Part shown: positions 50,352-58,468 of the stretch, in pieces | How the letters are laid out: each line of letters starts with the position of its first letter | Position numbering within the stretch: the stretch's first letter is position 1 | Notes under the pieces: generated by a model | Database searches by the model: none | The model's input: the letters and a program-made list of their open reading frames with translations, nothing else | Told to the model about the DNA's origin: nothing | Assembly: GCF_000350225.1 (NCBI RefSeq) | Contig: NW_005179044.1 | Location: 1-64,000, forward strand | DNA from: Chondrus crispus | Taxonomy: Eukaryota; Rhodophyta; Florideophyceae; Gigartinales; Gigartinaceae | Length of the DNA stretch: 64,000 bases | Reading direction: 5' to 3' | Translations under genes and position numbers: made by a program

Positions 50352-50441
50352 TCTCATTCCCTCTCTCTCTCCCGTCGCTCTCTTCATCCACCCTCCATCT
50401 TTCCATCACTAGCAACAAACGCAACAACCTCACAACTCACA

Positions 50442-51320
50442 ATGGCATCCCGAATGATCACCTTTGCGCTCTTCTGCGCAGCCCTCGCCCTCACCGCCTC
50501 TGCCCAATGTGGCAAGACCTGCCGATTCCGCTTCTGCCGTCTCAGCGACATGTCTCTCCGGGGCAAAGGCGCTCGCACCTTCCTCCGTGCTCCGTTCACT
50601 TCCCTCTCTGGTGTCATCTGCCTGCCCGGTAGCAACGTCACCGACCTGCGCTCAGGCCAGGCCATGGTTGCCCAAGGAAAGGACCCCAACATGGTACCTA
50701 TCTCTCAGTTCTCTCCGGCAGGTCTTGACACCAGCTTCCCCAAGCGCTTCTTCAGGCTCTTCCCCCTCCAGTTCGTCCCTGAAGAACAGGGCATGGGACG
50801 CCTCAGAACCAGGGGCAACCAGCAGGAGTTCTTGGATGACTTGTGTGTCGTCCTCCCGATCACGTCGTACGGCGAGTTTGAAAAGGATGAATCCATCACT
50901 CGTGTTAGCGGTGGAGGCCGGAAGGATTGTGTTTCCTTCAGGACCAGAAATCCCATGGTCTTGATCGAGCTTTCCTGGGATTCTGCCGATGATTTTGACC
51001 TGGAGGTCACTGAGCCGAACGGCACTGTGGTCAGCCGCGACGCCCCGGATGCTGGTGTTGGAGAATTAAACAATGATAACAACGTCGGCGCTTGTAACAT
51101 TATGATCCCCGCGGGTAAGGAAGCTGTTCTCTACAGACAAGAGGACGAACTCATGTCTGGCGACTACACTGCCACCATCAAGCACTTCAACAACTGCGGT
51201 GACGGACGCACGAGGTACCGACTTCGCGTCATCGTTGACGGTGAAGTTGTCGTCTTCAGGACTGGGCTCAGCAATGCACCGAAGGATACCGTCGTGACAA
51301 GGGTGAACTTCTCGTTGTAG
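50442..51320 (+). CDS. secreted protein with C-terminal DUF2135/YfaP-like domain
   Basis: 292 residues. A clear signal peptide (MASRMITFALFCAALALTASA, cleavage near residue 21) is followed by a Cys-containing start (QCGKTCRFRFCRL) and a 110-residue region I do not recognise. The C-terminal 120 residues match the DUF2135/YfaP beta-sandwich: VLIELSWDSADDFDLEV, EPNGTVV, then GELNNDNNVGACN and a final SGDYTATIKHFNNCG...YRLRVIVDGEVV. In known members this follows the W-x(5-8)-D-x-D-L-x-V pattern. Function of the domain is unknown. Extracellular or cell-wall location is inferred. A TATA-like box lies 90 bp upstream and the gene stands alone in repeat-rich DNA, which suggests a regulated accessory gene. 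Confidence 0.75.
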   Translation: MASRMITFALFCAALALTASAQCGKTCRFRFCRLSDMSLRGKGARTFLRAPFTSLSGVICLPGSNVTDLRSGQAMVAQGKDPNMVPISQFSPAGLDTSFPKRFFRLFPLQFVPEEQGMGRLRTRGNQQEFLDDLCVVLPITSYGEFEKDESITRVSGGGRKDCVSFRTRNPMVLIELSWDSADDFDLEVTEPNGTVVSRDAPDAGVGELNNDNNVGACNIMIPAGKEAVLYRQEDELMSGDYTATIKHFNNCGDGRTRYRLRVIVDGEVVVFRTGLSNAPKDTVVTRVNFSL

Positions 51321-52081
51321 AGATTTTAGGTTGAGGCCTGGGCAGCAATACTGTAGTAGACGATTTACTGGATTATAGTTCAAGGTGCCGTGCGGTATTT
51401 GGCGTCCGTGTGTGATGGTTAGAATCGTGAAGCTCGAACTGCGTGTAGTTTTAATGAGTGACACCACACGTAGAGACAAACTGCGTATAGCTTTATAAAC
51501 TATTTGTGCAGTCTCTCGTGTCGTTGATGACGTCTGCGCCGTTAGGCTCGCTTGCTTTGTTAACATCGCCTCGTAGATCGTTTCTAGGTTGTGGCCACGG
51601 TGTGATGGACGAGATCTATCTCTTGTGGAGGATACCTCAAATGGTGACAAAAAAAGGTTTGCACCAAACCGCCAATCACATGTACTGTAAGACGACCTGG
51701 ACATCACTGATGTACAGTGTGGAAAAGATGGAGAGCTACAGCAACACAGGACACGCACACGCATTTGAATCGCTATTCAGGGCCGTTCTACCTGGCACTT
51801 ATCCAGTCCTGTACCTTTCTTTGTTTTCCTTTTGAATCTTTCGTCCTTTTTAATGTTTGATTCGTCCTGTTCTACTGTAGCGTTACTGTAGCATGTTGGA
51901 TCCTGTTTAGCTTGACGGACCGCAAGGACAGACTGTCCGCATTACAGTCTGTCACACGCGGTACTTAGACCCACGAGACGGCGACGACGAGTAAAGACAG
52001 AACCATGAGGATTACGATTTATCATAGCTGATGTCCCACTGACCATCAACCATCGTAAAACTACGAATATCTTCATTTGTA
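51321..52081. other. intergenic
   Basis: Contains TACTGTA heptamers near 51350, 51683 and 51875-51892 and a perfect 10-bp hairpin GACAGACTGT/ACAGTCTGTC at 51927-51953. No gene seen. Confidence 0.5.
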
Positions 52082-53510
52082 TACAGTGTTCCCCCGCTTT
52101 ATGCAGACCCCCCTGTCCGCATATCCTCGAAAGTTGCATACAAATGTCATTTACCATGAAAAAGGGGCGCCATGTACCTGGAATGGCCAATATACTGCAT
52201 ACTCCATACATGCATACACAATCCCAGCGGCAGCATGATTTTCAGATATATTTTAGATAATTTTCCCCCGCATATATCACATTCCTGAGATGTAAAATGC
52301 CAAGTCTGAAGTTGGTTAGCCAACAGTTTCACATCTGACATCCACAGATCGGCGATCCTCTCTGTGCCTCTCTTCGAGCATCGTTCCAACACTATCCTCG
52401 TGCCATTCCCCTCGGACACCCAAAGTGAGCCACGCACTTACCGTGCGCCAAACACAGCTCATTATTGATGGGCACCATCGTCGATGCGAACGAAAAGAGC
52501 CCATGACCCAGAAGGACCTCGCAGATTGGGCTAAAGAGAGCTTTACGCTTGACAAAGCCCCAAACCAAGCCACAATTTCTCGGCTTCTACCGACAAAGTC
52601 GACATATTCTGCCATTCCCCCCGGTGCCCGTTCATTGTTCAAAAATCGCCGCGTTCCAGCATCCCCTCGTCTTGAAAGCGCGCTGTACCACTGGTTGTGT
52701 GAAAAGTCTACCAGTGGTATTCAAATTAATGGCATAATTTCGCGACATCAAGCAGAGATACTGCAGCGCGAAGCCAACAAACACCTACCGCTCGATCAAC
52801 AGCTTTCCTTGAAGTTCTCGAATGGATGGCTTAGTCGTTTCCAGAAGCGAAACAACATCAAATTTCGACGTGTGCATGGGGAGGCGTTGAGTGCGGATGA
52901 GTCTGCGATCACTGCCACAATGCCATCAATTGTGGCAAAGGTGGCTGAGTACGGTCCTAAAAATGTCTAGAACGCTGACGAGTTTGGTCTTTTTTATCGT
53001 CAACCGCCGGGATGGTCTTTGTCGCGGAAACCTGCCGCTGGTTTCAAAAAAGACAAGACCAGAATCTCGTTTCTGGCATGCTGTAACGCGGATGGAACGG
53101 AACGATTTCGACTTATGATAATTGGAAACGCCCTGCATCCTCGTCCTTTTTTAGGAAAGTATGGCCATGAACTTGGTTTCGATTACCACGCCAACAAGAA
53201 GGCGTGGATGACAAAAGTGTTATTTTTTGGCTGGCTGGGGCGGCTGGATCGCTACGTTGGTAGGACGGCCGGGCGGAAGATACTTTTGTTTTTAGATAAC
53301 TGTTCTGCACACGGAACAGAGGACTCTCTCCCGGATCTACAAAATGTAGAGGTTTGTTTTCTCCCTCCGAACACTACAAGTCGAATTCAGCCTCTAGACG
53401 CGGGAATAATTGCTGCAGTTAAAATGAAGTTCCGACGACGTTTGTTGTTCCGTGTTTTTGACAACATTGATGTTGGGAAAAAGTCAATTTACAATAAACT
53501 ACAAAAGTAG
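52082..53510 (+). mobile_element. pogo/Tigger-like element, 3' end not found
   Basis: A likely left end TA-CAGTGTTCCCCCGCTTTATG at 52082-52104 precedes the transposase frame by about 340 bp. CAGTGTTCCCCCG termini with TA duplication are usual for pogo/Tigger elements. I did not find the matching right inverted repeat before 53987, so the 3' part is probably lost. Confidence 0.55.
52425..53510 (+). pseudogene. pogo/Tigger transposase (CENP-B HTH + DDE_1), one in-frame stop
   Basis: Cut-and-paste transposase. The first half is a CENP-B-type bipartite helix-turn-helix (QKDLADWAKESF...PNQATISRLL; then FSNGWLSRFQKRNNIKFRRVHGEA). The second half is the DDE_1 domain with NADEFGLFY (first Asp), LLFLDNCSAHG (second Asp) and LPPNTTSRIQPLDAGII (third acidic residue). 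A TAG at 52968-52970 falls where this family usually has Tyr just before NADE; the frame is the same on both sides. The product also stops early (KSIYNKLQK), after which a +1 frame reads a possible continuation (CMRYELINRG). So the copy is dead unless the stop is suppressed. Confidence 0.88.
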
Positions 53511-53987
53511 TTGGATGCATGAGGTACGAATTGATTAATCGAGGCAAGGGGCGCAAAGGACCGAAGGGTGCAAAGCAATCGCCATGCATGGGGTTTTAAT
53601 TCACGTCTACGAGCTGTAGCGAAAAGCCGACAATTGCATTGTGGACCATTGTAAGCGAGAATGGTAATTGAATGCAGGAGCGACATGCTGTTCTCCTAGA
53701 TAGTGATGTATATGGAGCGATAGAGACACCGGAAGCACCAGAGAGAAGGAGGTAGAGCGAGAGCGGAGGTTAAGAGCAAATATAGTCCAGAGAGTAGAGA
53801 CGCGAATTACATGGCGCCACTTGGCCAAAAGACCATAGGACAGTGTCAATACAGTACCTCTCGTCCTCGATGCCCCGCACCCTTCGTACACTATGCCCTA
53901 TCAGGGCACTTAAATTCAAATTTTCTGCTAAACCGATAGTGTTGCGCACAGAAATGCTATATGCAAACGCAAAATTTTACACATTTA
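53511..53987. other. spacer between pogo remnant and Harbinger element
   Basis: About 470 bp. Its end carries GCTAAACCGATAG, which recurs in direct orientation just beyond the other Harbinger end (about 58147), hinting that Harbinger inserted into an older related repeat. Confidence 0.4.
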
Positions 53988-54180
53988 GAGCATCTCTACC
54001 GCATGACCGTATTTGCCTCTCTAATCAAAATATCTCGCCAAGTGCTTACTTTTTAATGGGTAACTCTATTGCTCTACTGATGAATAGATTTTCTGGAATA
54101 GAGCCGCGGCGCAACTCTACCGCGCAGTACATATCCTTCCAGCACTGCTGCGCTCATCCCGTTCAACCCTTTTTATTACC

Positions 54181-55539
54181 ATGGCAACTTCTCGCAACTA
54201 CGACTCCCCTCCGCCGACTTATTCTCCTGACTCCAGTGACGACGAGAACCTGTCCTACCTCGTCGCCTCTGGGACACTGCCTGGTTTTCCAGGTACAATT
54301 CCTTCTCTCATTAGACTAGGATCCAGGAGCGGGAAAAGAGGAAATCTCAATCGCGACTTCGATGCCGCACTCAACCGCCTCAAGCGAGACTACTTTTCAA
54401 CCACGCCACTTTATTGCGATGCGTCATTTGACAGGCGTTTCAGAATGCCGCACACAGTGTTCAACAGGCTGTACAGGGCGATTGAGGGCGAAGGATTGTT
54501 TGTCAGAAGAAAGGATGCGCTGAACCGTGGAGGAATTCATCCCCTACAGCGGATGGTTGCCGCAATTCGCATGCTGGCGTATGGAGCAGCGGCTGACTCT
54601 TTAGACGAGTATCTGAGTATGTCTGAAGACTCAGTGTTGCAGTCACTGAAGTCCTTTTGTTCTACTGTGATACAGAAGTTTGGAATAGAGTACCTACGCG
54701 AGCCCAATGAGGCGGACCTACGGCGCATACTGGCAATAAATGCTGCCAGGGGGTTTCCGGGGTGTGCGGGTAGTATTGATTGTCAGCATTGGCAATGGAA
54801 AAATTGTCCGATAGATTGGGCTGGACAATTCAAAGGAAAGGAGAGGAAGCCGACTATCGTTCTGGAGGCAATTTGTGACGGGGAGTTGTGGATTTGGCAT
54901 GCCTTCTTTGGTAGCCCTGGAAGCTTGAACGACATCAACGTTTTGGACCGATCACCAACGATGGAGCGCATCATCGCTGGTGAGTTTCCGGCCTCCATTC
55001 CTTACACGTTAAATAAAAAACAACGAACGATGCCGTACTACCTTGCCGATGGTATCTACCCAAGCTGGGCAATTTTTATGAAGACAATAAAAGACAACAC
55101 GGAAAGAAAGGAGGAAGCATTCGCAAAGGCTCAAAAGACGATACGGAAGGACATCGAACGCGCGTTTGGGGTGCTTGTCGCTCGGTTTCATATCCTACAG
55201 AACCCTTCAAGACTTTGGAAGAGAAGTGATGTATCGAATGTCATGGTGGCGTGCATTATTCTCCACAATATGATTGTGGAGAGTCGAAGAGATAACTACC
55301 AAAGTGGCATGGCGTCACTGTAGCACTTCAGTGAGGCGCGTGCTATGATCGCTGCAGGTCAGTCATTCACGTGGGAATCCGAGTCGGCAACTCGGTACCT
55401 TCTTGGCAGTGAGTTGCCGACGGGAATGTGGGCTAGCATGGTATCGTCACGTCATTCGCGCATAACAAGTAAAGTGGACCACTTCTCCTTGAAACGCGAC
55501 CTCATTGAGCATATATGGAACGCTCACGGCTCCGTCTAG
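54181..55539 (+). pseudogene. PIF/Harbinger transposase (DDE_4) with an in-frame TAG
   Basis: Nuclease of the Harbinger element. Codons 1-380 are open (54181-55320). They contain the HTH-like region MPHTVFNRLYRAIEGEGLF...RMVAAIRMLAYGAAADSLDEYL and the catalytic DDE_4 core: GFPGCAGSIDCQHWQWKNC (first Asp), SPGSLNDINVL (second Asp region) and KDIERAFGVLVARFHIL (Glu). A TAG at 55321-55323 ends the frame, but the same frame continues for 71 codons with the family's usual C-terminus (KVDHFSLKRDLIEHIWNAHG) to a TAG at 55537-55539. All core residues survive, so the 380-residue form might fold, but the copy appears recently disabled. Confidence 0.9.
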
Positions 55540-55972
55540 GGGCGATGAGGTGTTTGGGCATCAATAATGCTCTTGTTTTTACCAATCTGCTGTGTGCATA
55601 TGTGTGAAAGCATCGGGGTCTGGGGGGCACTCCCGGCGTGTGAACAGCCACATACTCATCCCTTCCACCCTCCTCGGCATTCCCCCCACCCCTGTGTACT
55701 GTTCCCGCCCAATGGCCTCCTCGAGTCCTGTCCATCATTCTTCCGCCCCTCCTCCACCTTTCTACCCCTGGGGCTCGACCCCGCCTGCCCCTCAACACCC
55801 ACACGTCGTTCACGACATATATCCCGCCTCCCTTGAAGGCTCACGTCTCGCCTCCGCTCATAACACATGTCTCGTCGTCGTTCATAGCTCACGCCTCGTC
55901 TGTGGTCTAGCCTCGCATCTCGCCCCTGTTCGTCCCCCTCAAAGGTGACGACAAAACAGATTTGTGCTACCT
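55540..55972. other. Harbinger internal non-coding stretch
   Basis: C- and pyrimidine-rich 3' region of the transposase. No gene seen; open frames are compositional. Confidence 0.5.
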
Positions 55973-56690
55973 CTACGACGCGATCGGGGTAAAAGCGTGT
56001 AAAAAATCGCAGACGGCATGGCGATGCAGCCCATCACCCCTGTACGCGCCCTCGACGGACAAGGCGGGGTGCTCCCTCAGATGGCCATCGGAGGGATGAA
56101 AGTCGGCGTCCCGATGCGACTCGTGGCGCTCAAAGCGCGGGCGCTTCCTCTCTGTGCGCGGCGGGTGGGGCTCCCCCTCACAATGTTGGTCATGCGAGAG
56201 CGGGGGCGGCGGCGCGGGCGGGGGCGGGGACGGGGACGGGGTGCGGCGGGGTGGATGCGGCGAAGGAGACGAAGGCAAAAGCGGGGCAAGGTTGGTCTCT
56301 TTCGGCGGGGCGTGCTCTGGTGGGGGCTCCTTAGCGGTGTCGAGGAAGCCTCGCTTTCCAGTTTTCAAAATATTGTTGTGCATGCAAGCTGCAACCACTG
56401 CACTAACCATCGGTCCGACCCAGTACAAAGAATGCTCGGCCTAATGGCCTTCAAGTGCGGCAAGGGCAAATGACATGGCATGGTTCACGCCACCTCCTGT
56501 CCATTGTACTGCCACGTCAATAAGGGCGACAACGACCATGGTCATGAGGGACCACTTCTTAAAAGTCGCCTTTTCATGAAAGATATGTTTTAGGGAAAGC
56601 GCGACGACACACAGCAAAGCAATGATGAAAGCCTCAATGACGACTGCTTTTGAATAGGGGATACTGTATGTATGTGTGATTGCCGGGGAT
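55973..56690 (-). pseudogene. aquaporin (MIP) C-terminal gene fragment inside the Harbinger element
   Basis: On the minus strand from about 56690 one frame reads AITHTYSIPYSKAVVIEAFI, IALLCVVALSLKHIFHEK, a hydrophobic LMTMVVVALIDVAVQ and WTGGGVNHAMSFALAAL, then after a TAG (56443-56441) AEHSLYWVGPMVSAVVAACM. This is the second half of a major intrinsic protein: helix 4/5, the second pore loop (normally TG..NPARS, here NHAMS) and helix 6 with the conserved YWVGP. A Pro/His/Arg-rich tail follows to a stop at 55973. A frame shifted relative to this one upstream (about 56800-56700, IPLNGSSWYIQYVVR) may be more of the same gene. The first pore loop is absent. It is a captured, inactive host fragment, not a functional channel. 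Confidence 0.7.
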
Positions 56691-56807
56691 GAAAGGTATC
56701 ATCTTTATCTTTATGATGTATATTCGCACAGATACGGACGACATATTGGATGTACCAGGAACTGCCATTCAAAGGGATTTTTGCAGCGCCCAGCACGTTC
56801 TTTCCCC

Positions 56808-57845
56808 TCAGGCCTCCTCCAGAAGCACTGCTGCACCCTGCATGGTCGCAAGCTCTGGTACTACAGGGACGTCAACGCGCTGCGTAGAGGCTCCGGGTGG
56901 CGCCTGTGACGGTCTTCTTAAGTCGCTCCCATTATTTGTCGACTGCCGCTCCAATGCACAAACTTCCGCTTGTGCGACCTTGGCTCGCTTGAGTGCCTGC
57001 GCAAGATAAATTTCTCGGCTCGCGGAGAAGAACTGTGCCGTCTCGGGAAGGCTAGCAGCTTCTGGTCGAGAAAATGCTGCAATCGCATTACGCTCTTCGA
57101 GCACGTCCGACTCCCGCTTCGCCGACTCTGCAAGAACGCGCAACGCCTGTGTCCTCAACTCCTCCTCACGTGCCATTTTAGCACCACGGGCGCCCAGACC
57201 GAACCGCTCCTTATTTTTCGTGGGCGTGACGGTCTCGTGCGCTTCAATATCTTGCGTTGAATGCCCTCCGCTTGAAGCCAGTTGGCTCATGTCCGGTAGC
57301 AGTTCTTGCGTCGCAGTAATAGGGCTGGCTGAAGAAGGTGCGCAGGACCACTTCGGATGGTTACGGAGTACTTTCCAAGCCTTGTAGTAGAGCCATTGAT
57401 CTTTGTCAAAGTTTTTGTAGTCGTAGTCCATCTTGTTAGTGTGCTCCAGATGGACTGCGACTGACATTGAAAGCACCTCTTCGTCACCAACCCCAGTGGG
57501 ATTGCAAGCGCGCACCTTGCCGAGGGAGACGAAGAACTTCTGGACATCAGCTGACATATCGCTGAAATGCTGCTTGATGCTCGCCCCGCTTCGGGTACCG
57601 TAATTTCCGTCCGGAACGAGGTGCAGTGCAGGACCTTTCTCCGTGAAGCGGCGGCGGATAGTGTCTTGGAAGATTTTTCTTGCCTGGTCGATGCCAGCCA
57701 TCGGGTCTTCGGACGCCGCAATCCATGCACGAGCGAGAACGCAATTCTCCCCGCATCCCAGTTCTTTCCGCGCCCTATACCGGACAGAGCAGACAGAACA
57801 GAGCAGAGGCACCGGAGAGAGGGAAACGTTGTGCGACGATGCCAT
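56808..57845 (-). CDS. Harbinger Myb/SANT-like DNA-binding partner protein
   Basis: Second protein of PIF/Harbinger elements; partners of this type bind the element ends and bring the transposase to the nucleus. 345 residues from ATG at 57845. The N-terminal SANT-like trihelix includes VLARAWIAASEDPMAGIDQ, GTRSGASIKQHFSDMSADVQKFF, then a middle segment DYKNFDKDQWLYYKAWKVLRNHPKW. The C-terminal half has a basic linker (LGARGAKMAREEE) and a coiled coil. The usual first helix (R-G-x-N-W) is read only in another frame just upstream (RGKNWDAG), so a 1-base deletion near the C-run at 57749-57752 probably damaged it. Possibly inactive. Confidence 0.75.
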   Translation of the reverse strand: MASSHNVSLSPVPLLCSVCSVRYRARKELGCGENCVLARAWIAASEDPMAGIDQARKIFQDTIRRRFTEKGPALHLVPDGNYGTRSGASIKQHFSDMSADVQKFFVSLGKVRACNPTGVGDEEVLSMSVAVHLEHTNKMDYDYKNFDKDQWLYYKAWKVLRNHPKWSCAPSSASPITATQELLPDMSQLASSGGHSTQDIEAHETVTPTKNKERFGLGARGAKMAREEELRTQALRVLAESAKRESDVLEERNAIAAFSRPEAASLPETAQFFSASREIYLAQALKRAKVAQAEVCALERQSTNNGSDLRRPSQAPPGASTQRVDVPVVPELATMQGAAVLLEEA

Positions 57846-57951
57846 TTGGGGGTGTTTGGGTTTGCATTGAAGTTCAATTTCCCGGGAATACTCACTTGGC
57901 AAGTACAGCTACACCGGTAGCCAATCCAGAGGCCTTTCCTGTCACCTCTAT

Positions 57952-58022
57952 TCAATAGATTAGAGCACGATCTGGGTCTAATGGGTGGTCGAATAGACCC
58001 AGATCGAGCTCTAATCTATTGA
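57952..58022. repeat. 29-bp-arm inverted repeat near the Harbinger right end
   Basis: Arms 57952-57980 and 57994-58022 match at 28 of 29 positions around a 13-bp spacer; the arm begins TCAATAGATTAGAGC and ends with the ATCTGGGTCTA motif. Confidence 0.9.
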
Positions 58023-58130
58023 GAAATGTATTCGAATAGATTAGAAACATGCGGTAGAGTGTCGTTTTTTTTCTGCGGCTGAAAATTTGGCATTAGATTA
58101 GAGAATAGACTCGCGGTAGAGATGCTCTTA

Positions 58131-58468
58131 GCCACCAAATTTAGCCAAACCGATAGGGGTGCTCTAAGGCCGGGAAAACGAATGGTCAACCTGTCCACGT
58201 GTCCACTGCACAGGAGACTTCTTATCATACCTCAAGTGGTTGCATTGCTGGAGCGGGTCTCTGCAGTATTTTCCATCGGCGGCGGCGTAAGCAAATCCCG
58301 TGCTTGTCGTCCTGAAATCGTTTGATCCCTCCTCACCCTGAAGCACGGGAGGGAGGAAGGGCGGTTTCCTCGACCAGAGCATCCCAGCACGTCGTCCATC
58401 TTTAACGCCACAGGAAACCTCTCCATACCACCATCACTGGTAACCAAACCCTCCCCACCTCTCCAAAC
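58131..58468. promoter_or_regulatory. UTP10 upstream region
   Basis: 338 bp between the Harbinger target duplication and the UTP10 ATG. No TATA box. It includes AAACCGATAGGGGTGCTCTAA at the transposon side, which may be the end of an older related element. Confidence 0.4.

Larger units (their letters stand above)
41808..50441. other. 8.6-kb gene-poor region
   Basis: No convincing gene. Contents noted: a possible transposase-like remnant at 43135-43407 (VRYKERGIQPGRSLELEAEL), a GC-rich island at about 44440-44880 without a recognised product, a 23-bp direct duplication at 47007-47052, a 14-bp inverted repeat at 47206-47255, a palindrome cluster at 48594-48685 and several TACTGTA heptamers (48113, 48254, 48538, 49405-49420). 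Composition is otherwise AT-richer than the gene clusters. It looks like decayed repeat DNA. Confidence 0.5.
53985..58130. mobile_element. complete PIF/Harbinger DNA transposon
   Basis: 15-bp perfect terminal inverted repeats GAGCATCTCTACCGC at 53988-54002 and its complement at 58113-58127, flanked on both sides by TTA (53985-53987, 58128-58130). TTA/TAA target duplication is the hallmark of PIF/Harbinger. The 4140-bp element carries a DDE_4 transposase (plus strand) and, convergent to it, a Myb/SANT-like partner gene, as in autonomous family members. The subterminal motif CTCTACCGC recurs in inverted orientation at 54115-54123 and 58051-58059, candidates for partner-protein binding. An aquaporin-like fragment lies between the two genes. 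Confidence 0.92.
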
